Shown: positions 18,814 to 28,267, counted from the stretch's first letter. The stretch is 64,000 bases of DNA from Endozoicomonas_A sp049275935 (GCF_049275935.1 NZ_CP184830.1:1860001-1924000); one strand, 5' to 3'. Numbers and translations are program-made. Notes: generated by a model not told the origin, from the letters alone.

Positions 18814-19211
18814 GACCGCTTCACCGTGTAAGTTTGCAGACTGGCCAGAGCGGCTTTCTTCTCATCACGGTCGAGTCGGACTTCGACCTGGATGGCCCGA
18901 AAATTGTCATCCGCCGTACGCACACTTCGGTATCGAACATGCCAGGTTTGATCAGCCAGCTCACGGGTTTCTTTTTTCCAGGTCTGGGATGGCCATTGAT
19001 CCTTCAGGTAGAGATCGACCAGTTCATTGTCGGCTACCCAGCGAGCCATGGTTTTGTTCTTCAGGTACTGGCTGTTATCCAGGCTTTCACTGCTGGTTCT
19101 GAGCACCGTGATACCGGCGATGGCCAGAATAGTCATGGCCATCAACACTTCTAACAAAGTGAAGCCCCTGACCTGTCGGGAACATCGGGAACAGCCTGAA
19201 TAACGTTTCAT
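18810..19211 (-). CDS. gspI: type II secretion minor pseudopilin I
   Basis: Small minor pseudopilin (133 residues). The prepilin signal RGFTLLEVLMAMTILAIAG has cleavage after Gly and Glu at +5, and the Leu-rich NSQYLKNKTMARWVADNEL segment is typical of GspI. It nucleates the tip complex. The leader is unusually long and basic (MKRYSGCSRCSRQVRG) with two cysteines. It overlaps gspJ by four bases and lies 3 nt after gspH. Confidence 0.93.
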   Translation of the reverse strand: MKRYSGCSRCSRQVRGFTLLEVLMAMTILAIAGITVLRTSSESLDNSQYLKNKTMARWVADNELVDLYLKDQWPSQTWKKETRELADQTWHVRYRSVRTADDNFRAIQVEVRLDRDEKKAALASLQTYTVKRS

Positions 19212-19214
19212 TTA

Positions 19215-19799
19215 TCAGCCCCGGCCAACTGTCTTGTCGTACTCATCTGCACTGACCACGGTTACTTCTCCGGTTTCCGTGATTATGACACTAAAAAAAC
19301 GACGAATGTCGCTGGTTGACTGGAACCGCACTTCCGCCGGGGTCAGGTCACCGCTGGACCAGATATAGAGTTCAGGCTTTTTCTTGCTTGCTTCGTTTTC
19401 AAACAGCCCTGAGTCAGTAAAAAACGAGTCACTATCCTGCTGCTCTTCAGCATCCAGAGCAGCCTGCCAGATCAGCTCACCCGGCATAAAATCCAGATTG
19501 ATGGCTTCTGAAAGTTCTTTCTCTGTGAGCAATCGGTCATTTTGCATTAACTGCCATTTGTCTCCGTGCCACTCCATAAACTGATAGCCATTGTCGGTAA
19601 ACCTGACCCCAAGGTCTTTACCTTTGAGCAATGACTTTTCGTGGCCAGTTTTCACCAGAGCAGCAAATCGATCCGCAGCCGTTTTTAAACGTGCGGAACT
19701 GTCAGCCGGTTCCAGAGTGGGCAATACGACAGCGGTAGCAATGCCCAGCAGTACCAGAACCAGCATGATTTCAAGCAAGGTGAAACCGGCACTTTTCAT
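19215..19799 (-). CDS. gspH: type II secretion minor pseudopilin H
   Basis: Minor pseudopilin with the signal KSAGFTLLEIMLVLVLLG and Glu at +5. 194 residues, of which the distal part forms the GspH/FimT-like globular domain (IWSSGDLTPAEVRF near 147). It bridges the tip complex and the major pseudopilin. The ATG overlaps the gspG stop (TGATG). Confidence 0.92.
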   Translation of the reverse strand: MKSAGFTLLEIMLVLVLLGIATAVVLPTLEPADSSARLKTAADRFAALVKTGHEKSLLKGKDLGVRFTDNGYQFMEWHGDKWQLMQNDRLLTEKELSEAINLDFMPGELIWQAALDAEEQQDSDSFFTDSGLFENEASKKKPELYIWSSGDLTPAEVRFQSTSDIRRFFSVIITETGEVTVVSADEYDKTVGRG

Positions 19800-20239
19800 C
19801 AGGAATTCATGTTCCAGTTGCCGATGTCATCCTCAGAGCCCGCCTGGCCATCAGGACCGGCAGAGAAGATATCGATATCACCAAATTCACCGGGAGACTG
19901 CATCAGATAGTCATTACCCCATGGGTCTTGGGGTAGACGACGGATGTAGCCGTTGTCACGGTAATTCCTGGGTTGAGGGCTGCCGGAAGGCTGTTCTACC
20001 AGAGCATTCAAACCCTGCTGAGTCGATGGGAAGTGATTATTGTCCAGCTTGTACATATCCAGTGCGTTTTCCAGCGTCACTAAGTCACTGACAGCTTTCT
20101 GCTGGTCTGCCTTTTCTTTGTTACCCAGAACATTCGGGGCCACCATGCTGGCCAGGACACCGAGAATCACGATCACCACCATGATCTCGATCAGGGTAAA
20201 ACCCTGCTGTTGTTGTCGATGTGCCTTTTTCGTAGTCAT
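19799..20239 (-). CDS. gspG: type II secretion major pseudopilin G
   Basis: Major subunit of the pseudopilus piston. The signal QQGFTLIEIMVVIVILGVLASMV is classic, with a short basic leader MTTKKAHRQQQQG. The mature domain ends in the calcium-binding loop region (SAGPDGQAGSEDDIGNW) conserved in GspG. 146 residues. It is separated from gspF by 92 nt, the largest gap in the operon, which could hold an internal promoter boosting the most abundant component. Confidence 0.96.
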   Translation of the reverse strand: MTTKKAHRQQQQGFTLIEIMVVIVILGVLASMVAPNVLGNKEKADQQKAVSDLVTLENALDMYKLDNNHFPSTQQGLNALVEQPSGSPQPRNYRDNGYIRRLPQDPWGNDYLMQSPGEFGDIDIFSAGPDGQAGSEDDIGNWNMNS

Positions 20240-20331
20240 TGGTCATTCACTCCTAATGTCACATGGCCCGATCTGTGTCAGGCTCATATTCTCTTCTGAA
20301 AAGCTCTTTACTGAAAACCCTATACTGACTG

Positions 20332-21555
20332 TTAACCATCTGATACCAGTGAGTTAAGATCCAGCATCGGGGTCAGAATCGCCATCACAATAAACAGAAC
20401 CATGCCCGCCATGGAGACAATCAGCAAAGGGCCAAAAACACCCAGGGCAATATTCACCTGGTTTTCAAACTGTCGATCCTGACTGTCCGCTGCTCGAACC
20501 AGCATCTGTTCCAGCGCACCCGATTTTTCACCACTGGCAATGATATGAAGCATCATGGGTGGAAACAGTTGTGTCTGATCCAGCGCCATCCAGAGGCTGG
20601 AACCTTCCCTCACCCGCTCCGAAGCCTGTTCAAGGGATTTCCGGATAAAAGAGTTGGACATGACTTCTGCCGAGATTCTCATACCCTGCAGAAGGGGCAC
20701 TGAACTGCTGCTGAGAATACTCAATGTCCGGGCAAAACGGGAAGTATCAACACCGGCACCCACTTCACCCATAACGGGCATTTTCAACAGCCATCGGTCG
20801 TGGGTCAGTCTCCGCTCGGGATTAACCAGCAGACGTTGCCTCATGAATAACAGAACGACAAGGCCAGCCAGTACAGCGAAGCCGTAATCCCGAACAAAGT
20901 CACTCATGGCAATCAAGGCACGAGTCATGGCTGGCAGGTCCTGCCCGAGATCCGCAAACTGTTCCACCACGGTGGGTACCACGGTTGCCAGCAAAATGGC
21001 GATGACCGAGACCGCTACTATGCTGAGAATAGCGGGATAGATCATGGCCTGAATCAGCTTACCCCGGATCAGCTGACGCTGTTCGGTATAATCTGCCAGC
21101 CGCTCCAGAACCGTATCCAGATGACCGGACTTTTCACCGGCCGCCACCATTGAGCAATACAGTGTGTCGAAGGTTTTCGGGTAAATCGCCAGACTTTCTG
21201 CCAGCGTCCGGCCTTCCAGTACCTTGGCTCTGACGGTGGTGATCATAGCTTTCAGATGGGATTTCTGAACCTGACGAGACAAGGCCTGAAGACACTCTTC
21301 CAGAGGAATGGCAGCCGCAACCAGAGTGGCCAGCTGACGAGTCAGCATGGCGACTTCAGCCGGGCTGGCTTTTTTCTCGAACAGAGTAAACGACGCACGT
21401 TCACCACTGCTCTTTTGCTCAGATTCATTAATGGTCACCGGAACCAGACCTTCGGAGCGCAACTGCTGACGGAGCTGGCGGGCAGAATCAGCCTCAAGTA
21501 CCCCTTTGCGTTTTTTACCCTTTTTATCCAGGGCTTCGTAAGCAAATACGCCCAT
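20332..21555 (-). CDS. gspF: type II secretion inner-membrane platform protein F
   Basis: Polytopic platform protein with two repeated cytoplasmic four-helix domains and three transmembrane segments (near 170-195, 220-240 and 373-395). The starts AEVAMLTRQLATLVAAAIPLEE and MVAAGEKSGHLD, echoed later as IIASGEKSGALE, are the duplicated T2SSF motifs. 407 residues. TAATG overlap with gspE. Confidence 0.95.
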   Translation of the reverse strand: MGVFAYEALDKKGKKRKGVLEADSARQLRQQLRSEGLVPVTINESEQKSSGERASFTLFEKKASPAEVAMLTRQLATLVAAAIPLEECLQALSRQVQKSHLKAMITTVRAKVLEGRTLAESLAIYPKTFDTLYCSMVAAGEKSGHLDTVLERLADYTEQRQLIRGKLIQAMIYPAILSIVAVSVIAILLATVVPTVVEQFADLGQDLPAMTRALIAMSDFVRDYGFAVLAGLVVLLFMRQRLLVNPERRLTHDRWLLKMPVMGEVGAGVDTSRFARTLSILSSSSVPLLQGMRISAEVMSNSFIRKSLEQASERVREGSSLWMALDQTQLFPPMMLHIIASGEKSGALEQMLVRAADSQDRQFENQVNIALGVFGPLLIVSMAGMVLFIVMAILTPMLDLNSLVSDG

Positions 21556-23093
21556 TATTCCTCCCTGGTCACCCGCAGTACTTCTTCAATGGAAGTCATA
21601 CCCGCAAGAACTTTACGGAAGCCATCTTTCTGGATACTGGGGCTGGTCCTGCGAATCACGTCTTCCAGAGCCTGTTCACCGGCACCCTCATGAATCATTC
21701 TACGAACTTCATCGCTGACCAGAAACAGCTCATGAATGCCGGTTCGACCTTTATAGCCACCGCCATGACACTCGGAACAACCTTCAGGGCTGGCTTCGTG
21801 AACGGGTCTGCTGTCAGAGTCGTCCATTCCTATCAGCTTTCGCTCATGAGGCGTTGGCTCTCTGGCTACTTTGCAGGAAGGACAGAGGGTACGAACCAGA
21901 CGCTGGGCCAGAACGCCCAGCAAACTGGATGACAGCAGGAAAGGCTCAATGCCCATATCTCTCAGGCGTGTGACAGCACCGATAGCCGTATTGGTGTGCA
22001 GGGTACTCAATACCAGGTGACCGGTAAGGGAGGCCTGAATAGAAATTTCTGCGGTTTCGAGATCACGAATCTCACCCACCATCACCACATCAGGGTCCTG
22101 ACGCAGGATGGCACGCAGACCCCGGGCAAAGGTCATATCGACCTTGGGGTTGACCTGTGTCTGACCCACACCTTCGAGATCGTATTCCACAGGATCTTCA
22201 ACGGTGAGAATATTGCGCTCTGTGTCATTGATTTCTGTGAGACCAGCGTACAGCGTCGTACTCTTACCAGAACCGGTCGGACCTGTGACCAGAAGAATGC
22301 CGTGAGGTTTATGCAAAGCCTCACGGATGTGCTGATGAATATCAGGCGTCATGCCTAAGCTGGACATATCCATACGGACACTGTTGCGATCCAGCAAACG
22401 CAATACGATTCGCTCGCCATGACGGGAAGGCAGTGTCGATACCCGGACATCAACGGCACGGCCACCCAGTCGCAGAGAAATACGACCGTCCTGAGGCACC
22501 CGCTTCTCAGCAATATCCAGTTTGGCCATAACCTTGATACGGGATACCAGCAATGCCGCCAGCTTACGCTGGGGTCGAAGGATTTCTCTCAATACACCAT
22601 CGACGCGGAAGCGAATGACCAGGCAGTTTTCGAAGGTTTCGATATGAATATCGGAAGCCCCTTCCTTGATCGCCTCACCTAACATGGCGTTGATCATGCG
22701 AATGATCGGGGCACCATCATCGGCATCTAAAAGGTCTTCGCTGTCGGGTAATTCCTCTGCCAGAGAGTGAAGACCTTCATCATTGCCGATATCGTTCATC
22801 AGCTGTCGGGCAGCCGATGAGTCTTTTTGATAATAAGCCGACAGTCGTGCTTCAAACTCACCCTCGGACAGTGATTTAATATCTATCGGACCCGCAACAA
22901 ATCGACGAACTTCGGCAATGGCTGCTCTGGATGGTTGGCCATTGACGTACAGGCAGGGGCTGCCCTGCGGCTCTTGTTCCAGCAGAACACCGAAGTTACG
23001 GGCAAAGGCAAAGGGCAGTTCAAGAACACCCGCAGGAGTACCTTGAGCAAGGACTTCGGTTTCCTGATCAACTGTTATCGCCGGACTCAGCAT
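21555..23093 (-). CDS. gspE: type II secretion ATPase E
   Basis: Hexameric cytoplasmic ATPase that powers pseudopilus extension. Walker A GPTGSGKSTT is near residue 270, the Asp boxes follow, and Walker B is DVVMVGEIRDLETAEI. A zinc-binding four-cysteine element is present (CPSC at about 400 and CSEC about 40 residues later), as in family members of this type. 512 residues. Its start lies 26 bases inside gspD; MLSPAITVDQETEVL has no better downstream alternative. Confidence 0.96.
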   Translation of the reverse strand: MLSPAITVDQETEVLAQGTPAGVLELPFAFARNFGVLLEQEPQGSPCLYVNGQPSRAAIAEVRRFVAGPIDIKSLSEGEFEARLSAYYQKDSSAARQLMNDIGNDEGLHSLAEELPDSEDLLDADDGAPIIRMINAMLGEAIKEGASDIHIETFENCLVIRFRVDGVLREILRPQRKLAALLVSRIKVMAKLDIAEKRVPQDGRISLRLGGRAVDVRVSTLPSRHGERIVLRLLDRNSVRMDMSSLGMTPDIHQHIREALHKPHGILLVTGPTGSGKSTTLYAGLTEINDTERNILTVEDPVEYDLEGVGQTQVNPKVDMTFARGLRAILRQDPDVVMVGEIRDLETAEISIQASLTGHLVLSTLHTNTAIGAVTRLRDMGIEPFLLSSSLLGVLAQRLVRTLCPSCKVAREPTPHERKLIGMDDSDSRPVHEASPEGCSECHGGGYKGRTGIHELFLVSDEVRRMIHEGAGEQALEDVIRRTSPSIQKDGFRKVLAGMTSIEEVLRVTREE

Positions 23094-25269
23094 CGTTCTT
23101 CTCCGACTGTTTACTGGCTACCTTGTCATCGTCTTCCCTGTCGTTTTTTTCTTTCTCTTTTTCTTTCCGATCGGCTTCATCCAGTTTCTGGCGCGCTCTG
23201 TTCATCAGATCGGAGTTAGAAGGGTATTCAGGCAGGACCGGAGTTCTCGCATCAGGCATCAACTCAACGCCCTGATCACGACGATCTAGCTGGCGGGCAC
23301 GCATATAGCTGTATTTCTTACCGCTGATACTGGTCAGGATGTTATCGTCACGAATGATGGTAGGTCTCAGGAAGACCATCAGGTTACGCTTTTTCACCTC
23401 GCTGGAGGTGGAGCGGAAGAGCGCCCCCAGGTAGGGAATGTCACCCAGCAGTGGCACTTTGGAAACACTTTCCTGCACGTCTTCGTCCAGCAGTCCGCCA
23501 ATAACAATGGTGTCACCACTGCGGGCCATGATGGATGTTTTCACTTCACGCTTGGAGAAAGTGACATCGACGGAAGTCGTACCATTAACACCAGACACTT
23601 CCTGAGTAATATCCAGCATCACCGAATCCCCTTCATTGATCTGGGGCTTGACGGTCATCTTCACACCTACTTCCTTACGCTCTACAGTCTGGAAAGGATT
23701 ATCGTTGTTTGAACTGGAGGCGGAACCGGTGATAACAGGAACTTCGTCACCCACTATGAAAGAAGATTCTTCGTTATCCAGCGTCATCAGGCTGGGAGTC
23801 GCCAGAACATTGGATTTTGTTGAGCTGGTAACAGCCTGCAAAAGGGCTGTCCAGTCGCCGGATGTGATACTGAATGCAGCACCGGAAACACCGGCCAAAG
23901 CATCATATAATCTGGTGTAATCGCCCGGCTGATCAGGGTTAATAGTGGTGCCATTTTCACCGATGACCGTTGAGCCCGGCACGTCCTCTGCCTCTTTCAA
24001 ACCGGCCATGATCTCGCCAATCGGTACCGTTCGGCCATCATTAAACTGCATCATGCTGCCGTTGTTAGCATTGGCCAGCTGGAAGGAGAGGTTAATGCCA
24101 TCACCATCGGCTACCTCAACGATAATGGCTTCGACCAGAACCTGGGCACGACGGATATCAAGCTGCTTGATGACACTTTCCAGACTTTTCATAATGTCCG
24201 GCTGAGCGGTGACCACCAGAGCGTTGGTTTGCTCATGAACGTTGATGCTGAATTTCTGGTTATTACGAACAACTGTTTTACCGCTGTCTTTTTCTGCCTG
24301 AACCGTTTGCCCGACACCTTCCATGACTTCTTTCAGTTCTTCCGCCTTGGCATACCTCAAATAGAAGACACGGGTATTACCGGAGGATTCCTGTTCGGCA
24401 TCCAGCTGGTAGACAATACGATTCACTTTTTGCAGTTGTCTTGCCTGACCGGCAACAATCAGGCGGTTGCTACGATCATCAGCAACCACGGTCACCTGGG
24501 ACGCGCCGCCCTTACCACCTTTTTCCTGCAGCAGGGAAGTGAGAATTCGCTGCATTTCTGAAGCAGAAGCGTACTCGAGCTGGATAACAGAGAAGTTTCG
24601 GTTGCCGGTCATATCTACTCGTCTGACAATTTCAACCAGACGCTTCACATTAGCTGCACGGCCAGTCAGCAGAAGAATATTGGAGGGATCGTAATGAACC
24701 ACATTGCCTGCAGTATCATTGAGCTGGCGCAATAACGGAGACAGTTCTCTCACCGGCACATTCTGAACCGGAAGCACCCAGGTAACGAACTCATCACCCT
24801 GACCCGTGTTTTGCCGGTCGGCCAGCGCAATAGACGACATTTTTGCGTTCTTGTCCTGAACAATTTTCAGAACATTATTCTCTTGTTCAATAACGGCAAA
24901 ACCATGAACTTCCAGAACGTTCAAAAAGAGCTGATAGTACTGTTCAGCATTGAGCTTGTCATAGGAACGCACCGTTACAGAGCCACGAACAGCGGGGTCC
25001 AGAATAATGGTTTTGTTCAGAGTGGCACTGACCGTACTGGCAAATTCAGCAATATCGGCCTTTTCAAAACTGGCAGAATAACGCTGATAGTCAGCCGAAG
25101 CCTGACTGGCAAAAGCAAACGCTGAAACCAGTAAGAGTCCTGCCATCATTGAGCAGATCTGTCTGCGCAGCCGTCTCACGGCATTCTGGTTCACACATTT
25201 TCGGGCAATGGCCCCGCTAAGCAATTCAGGGAGTAATACTAATAACCCTGTCTTTCCTCTAACACTCAT
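23068..25269 (-). CDS. gspD: type II secretion secretin D
   Basis: Outer-membrane secretin forming the exit pore. The N-terminus is long (about 58 residues before the mature protein), with the hydrophobic stretch MMAGLLLVSAFAFASQASA as signal sequence. N0 to N3 domains lie at about 60-400; the secretin core ends with VPLLGDIPYLGALFRST. After residue 660 comes a C-terminal S-domain-like tail ending in a highly charged Lys/Glu/Asp stretch, possibly for a pilotin. The ATG overlaps the gspC stop (ATGA), which supports the long leader. Confidence 0.95.
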   Translation of the reverse strand: MSVRGKTGLLVLLPELLSGAIARKCVNQNAVRRLRRQICSMMAGLLLVSAFAFASQASADYQRYSASFEKADIAEFASTVSATLNKTIILDPAVRGSVTVRSYDKLNAEQYYQLFLNVLEVHGFAVIEQENNVLKIVQDKNAKMSSIALADRQNTGQGDEFVTWVLPVQNVPVRELSPLLRQLNDTAGNVVHYDPSNILLLTGRAANVKRLVEIVRRVDMTGNRNFSVIQLEYASASEMQRILTSLLQEKGGKGGASQVTVVADDRSNRLIVAGQARQLQKVNRIVYQLDAEQESSGNTRVFYLRYAKAEELKEVMEGVGQTVQAEKDSGKTVVRNNQKFSINVHEQTNALVVTAQPDIMKSLESVIKQLDIRRAQVLVEAIIVEVADGDGINLSFQLANANNGSMMQFNDGRTVPIGEIMAGLKEAEDVPGSTVIGENGTTINPDQPGDYTRLYDALAGVSGAAFSITSGDWTALLQAVTSSTKSNVLATPSLMTLDNEESSFIVGDEVPVITGSASSSNNDNPFQTVERKEVGVKMTVKPQINEGDSVMLDITQEVSGVNGTTSVDVTFSKREVKTSIMARSGDTIVIGGLLDEDVQESVSKVPLLGDIPYLGALFRSTSSEVKKRNLMVFLRPTIIRDDNILTSISGKKYSYMRARQLDRRDQGVELMPDARTPVLPEYPSNSDLMNRARQKLDEADRKEKEKEKNDREDDDKVASKQSEKNDAESGDNS

Positions 25270-26162
25270 AGTTTGACTTCTATTTCATAGAGACGACCAC
25301 CCCGTTCAATGGTCATCGATAGCTGGGTGAGCTGCTTGATTTCCTGCAGCAGCTTCATGGTATCGTTGCTGTCACTCAGGTCATATCCGTTAATGGACAG
25401 GGCTATATCATCAGGCTTCAGGCCTGACTCACGAAAAACGTCAGGAAACTTGCCAGGGGTTAACTGATACCCGACCAGCTGACCATCCTTCTGAGCCTCG
25501 GTGATCTGAAAAAAATCCGTAAAAGAGTCCGGATCAGAGATCAGTTGCTGACGCATTTCTATCAGACGACCACTGTCTCTTTTTTCTACTTTTCGATCCG
25601 CTTCATCGGGGTAAAGCAAAAGCGCTTCGAGCTTGCCCCGGTTCGATACAATCACCCGATCCTCATAAATATCTTTCACTTCCGCATTGGAGCCCTGAAG
25701 CTTTTCACCGATTCGATAAGTGCGATCACGGCCACTGGAACGAATCACCGCAACGGAATCAGCAGGAACTGAACTGGCAACAATACCGGTGACTTTTGCA
25801 GAGAGGCGGGATTTGGGAACAGCGTTGGGGTCAATACCAGGGTTATCCGTTTGTGTCAGCTTGACAGGCTCCTGACCAAACAGATGGAAATCATTCAGTG
25901 CGGGGTAGGCATCCTGTTCCGATTGGCGACGATTTACCACTGTCGATTGAGGTTGCCACGACTGAATCCTGGCGCTGCCAGAACCCTCCATGAGTTGCCA
26001 GGTAAGACGAGCCAGCTGTTGAGTCAGAAGAATCACCAGCAGCACTTCACAGCCAATAATCAGTCGCCGCACCCCAGTCTGTGATAACACACTGGCAATG
26101 TTCAAGTCAGGCGAGGACAGAGGGCCAAAGGCTTTCAGTCTGTTGAGCAGGCTTGGTGACAT
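25266..26162 (-). CDS. gspC: type II secretion protein C
   Basis: First gene of the operon; inner-membrane protein that connects platform and secretin. One transmembrane helix lies near residues 33-52. A homology region follows (about 130-190, with RLSAKVTGIVASS), then a C-terminal PDZ-like domain (about 215-298, VFRESGLKPDDIALSINGYDL) proposed to recognise substrates. 298 residues. It is preceded by a 545-nt intergenic region that must hold the operon promoter. Confidence 0.94.
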   Translation of the reverse strand: MSPSLLNRLKAFGPLSSPDLNIASVLSQTGVRRLIIGCEVLLVILLTQQLARLTWQLMEGSGSARIQSWQPQSTVVNRRQSEQDAYPALNDFHLFGQEPVKLTQTDNPGIDPNAVPKSRLSAKVTGIVASSVPADSVAVIRSSGRDRTYRIGEKLQGSNAEVKDIYEDRVIVSNRGKLEALLLYPDEADRKVEKRDSGRLIEMRQQLISDPDSFTDFFQITEAQKDGQLVGYQLTPGKFPDVFRESGLKPDDIALSINGYDLSDSNDTMKLLQEIKQLTQLSMTIERGGRLYEIEVKL

Positions 26163-26707
26163 GGTACAACTTTTTCATCTAATTCGTTTATCAGTCCAAT
26201 GCAGATTAAGTCGGCATTAAAATTCTTGTTTTCCCAATTGCCACTAATAGTGGTACATAGGTACAAAAAATTCACCATACGTGTAAATACTTATAAAAAC
26301 AACGAATTATTCTTCATCCTTCAGTGCATAGAGGCTACAGCAAAACGGCCCTGATCTTGATCCAGATCAAATCGACTGATTTGATGGTAATGGTTCACTG
26401 TTACACTCTCGTGAAGCCATCAGATCGCCTCTTTTAGTTCGAATGGTAATAACCAAACTCAGCTTCATCATCTGATACTTCATCGGTCCCTTCATTTTTT
26501 GAGTCATAAAAAGCCCAGAACTGTGTGAGATAACAGCCTGCATATCAACCTGGCTTTGCTGAAAAAGAACAAGGTTGCAAAAATCTGGTCTTATTGGCTG
26601 ACTCCTTAGTGTAAGTTAGTAGGAAGCCCCCTCCCACTTGGCGTCAAGAATATTGCGCAGCAAACTCTGGTAGCGGGCTCAATAAATAAAACAAGAGCAT
26701 AAGGATC
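26163..26707. other. regulatory region upstream of gspC
   Basis: The 545 bases between divergent gspC and the PagL-like gene are AT-rich near gspC. Visible elements are a 13-bp palindrome CCACTAATAGTGG (26241-26253) about 80 nt upstream of gspC, an FNR/Anr-type dyad (listed separately), and an ATATTGCGC-type stretch close to the rightward gene. No open frame looks coding. I cannot fix either transcription start. Confidence 0.4.
26357..26370. promoter_or_regulatory. FNR/Anr-type binding site
   Basis: TTGATCCAGATCAA is a perfect match to the FNR/Anr consensus TTGAT-N4-ATCAA. It lies 195 nt upstream of gspC and about 340 nt upstream of the PagL-like gene. The distance to gspC is long for direct activation unless the leader is long, so oxygen control of secretion is a suggestion only. 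Confidence 0.5.
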
Positions 26708-27295
26708 ATGAAATTCAATAACACAGCCTTTCTGTCGGCAGTACCTTTGGTGCTATCTGTTTTTTCAACGTCGGTAGTCGCACAACCCGAAAGTATTCAT
26801 CTCAGCTACGGGCCGGATCTTTCCAGTAAAATAGAGGTTAAGGACACTCGTCTGGCACTCAGATGGCATTTAAGTGACGAAGGACTTCTCGAACATTCAG
26901 AATGGAATGATCACTTTCTTCTCGATACCTCGGTTTCTTACTGGGACAATAAACTCGATGCCAGACCCTCCCACAGCTCGAAAGGTGACGATGATATCCA
27001 TGGCATTTTCGTGACTCCGGTATGGCAATTCAAGAGTCCCAGAGGACGGTATTACTTCGATGCAGGTCTGGGCGTTGGCTGGATCAGCGACACCCAGATC
27101 CGTTACAAAGGCGACCAGCCTTTAGAAAAAAGCACTCATTTACAGTTTGAAACCATGCTGGGTGCCGGGGTTCTTCTGGGTTCCGAAAAAAGTTTTGACC
27201 TGGGCGCCAAGTTGCTTCACTACTCCAATGCTTATATCAAACGGCCCAATATGGATTTGAATGTTGTCCAGTTTTCGCTTGCTTATCATTTTTGA
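26708..27295 (+). CDS. PagL-like acyloxyacyl hydrolase (lipid A deacylase family)
   Basis: Predicted 8-stranded outer-membrane beta-barrel of the PagL/lipid A 3-O-deacylase family: signal peptide to about residue 25 (STSVVA), 195 residues, alternating aromatic strands, and the hallmark HYSNA at residues 171-175 followed by PN eight residues after the first His-Ser pair, ending in Phe. In PagL the catalytic His and Ser lie in HxSN and a Glu follows 12 residues after the Ser; counting the same distance here gives Asn185. Either the acid is supplied elsewhere or activity is altered. If active it would trim the 3-position acyl chain of lipid A and lower endotoxicity. A terminator follows. Confidence 0.75.
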   Translation: MKFNNTAFLSAVPLVLSVFSTSVVAQPESIHLSYGPDLSSKIEVKDTRLALRWHLSDEGLLEHSEWNDHFLLDTSVSYWDNKLDARPSHSSKGDDDIHGIFVTPVWQFKSPRGRYYFDAGLGVGWISDTQIRYKGDQPLEKSTHLQFETMLGAGVLLGSEKSFDLGAKLLHYSNAYIKRPNMDLNVVQFSLAYHF

Positions 27296-27303
27296 AATTA
27301 AAT

Positions 27304-27326
27304 GCCCGGCAGTTGTCGGGCGTTTT
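27304..27326 (+). terminator. terminator after the PagL-like gene
   Basis: GCCCGGC / GTCGGGC form a 7-bp stem (one G-T pair) with a 4-nt loop AGTT, followed by GTTTTGCTG. It begins 8 nt after the stop codon. Confidence 0.75.
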
Positions 27327-27552
27327 GCTGACTGTCTGCTTTTCAAAAACATTTGATGGATGGCTCAGTTTCGACATTAAACTGCCGATTTGTGTTGATC
27401 AATGAACAGGAACTCAACAAACTGAGGCAGACACAAGTTATTATTGCGAAGGTTAGAGGCCGAACAGGAGTCTGAACCAGAGGCCAGATTAAAAAAACTG
27501 GCCATTATCCGGTTGGATACTTTAGCGTGGTGCTGGCAGGAAAATAACTGAG

Positions 27553-28005
27553 TTAATTACGGGCCTGGGGGATCATCTGGCGAAAGAGCAGCTCCAGCTG
27601 GTCAAATCGTTTGTCCATCTGTTCAAAACGGTTGTCCATCTGTTCAAAACGGTTGTCCATCTGTTCAAAACGGTTGTCCATCTGTTCAAAACGGTTGTCC
27701 ACCTGTTCAAAACGGTTGTCCACCTGTTCAAAGCGGGTACGAGTTTCCAGCTCCAGCCGATCAATACGGGCTTGTGTCTCCCGATGTTGCTCATCGCTGC
27801 GCTTGAAACCCGCCATAGTCGCCTGAATCAGTGCCGCCAGGTCAGATCGAACAGATGACACTTCGATCTTCAGGCCCGCAATATCATGCTGATTGGTCAG
27901 CGCAATATTTTTGGTATCAGCACAGACTTTTGCCAGCCCGTGCTGGTTGGCATCCAACTGTCTGTGTTGCTCTTCCAGTTTTTCCAGTCTCGACTCAACC
28001 GACAT
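27553..28005 (-). CDS. coiled-coil protein with tandem heptads
   Basis: A 150-residue soluble protein predicted to be almost wholly helical. The N-terminal half is ordinary coiled coil (RLEKLEEQHRQLDANQHGLAK...). From about residue 95 the heptad RFEQ(V/M)DN repeats six times almost without change, ending RFDQLELLFRQM. Such perfect heptads suggest a long parallel oligomer. Similar small heptad proteins occur widely in proteobacteria and are generally unassigned; some accompany phage or toxin modules, but no such context is visible here. Monocistronic. Confidence 0.6.
   Translation of the reverse strand: MSVESRLEKLEEQHRQLDANQHGLAKVCADTKNIALTNQHDIAGLKIEVSSVRSDLAALIQATMAGFKRSDEQHRETQARIDRLELETRTRFEQVDNRFEQVDNRFEQMDNRFEQMDNRFEQMDNRFEQMDKRFDQLELLFRQMIPQARN
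27611..27736. repeat. six tandem 21-bp repeats
   Basis: Six copies of TTGTCCATCTGTTCAAAACGG. Copies five and six differ by ACC for ATC, and copy six also by one more base. Each unit encodes one heptad of the coiled-coil protein, so gain or loss of a unit keeps both the frame and the heptad register. Confidence 0.9.
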
Positions 28006-28195
28006 AATCTTACCTCATGTTGTCGTTGCGCTGATCAGCATAGCAGAGCCAGCGAGCATCATTGCAAAACTTCGAGAAGCACCAGAATTTAGGATGAATC
28101 CAGTTCCCGGGCAGTCAGCTCTTTGAGCTCGGCGTAGCGGTAAGCGGTTGTGTAGATGTTAGCTGCGGATTATGGCATATCTTCTCTACCACCTC

Positions 28196-28226
28196 TTTAC
28201 CTTCCAGTCAGGGTAAGGGTTATCCT
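28196..28226 (+). promoter_or_regulatory. CueR-type promoter of copA
   Basis: TTTACC (-35) and TATCCT (-10) are separated by exactly 19 bases, the overlong spacing that MerR-family activators correct. Within the spacer lies a dyad close to the CueR operator (ACCTTCC-N7-GTAAGGG; consensus ACCTTCC-N7-GGAAGGT). It is 42 nt upstream of the copA ATG, and cueR is the next gene, so copper autoregulation of copA-cueR is expected. Confidence 0.8.
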
Positions 28227-28267
28227 GTGCACAGTTTCCCTCTAAATCAATCTCGTGGAGAAACACC

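Noticed and set aside
27611..27826. Plus-strand frame with repeated SICSKRL units
   Set aside because: Antisense reading of the 21-bp heptad repeats.
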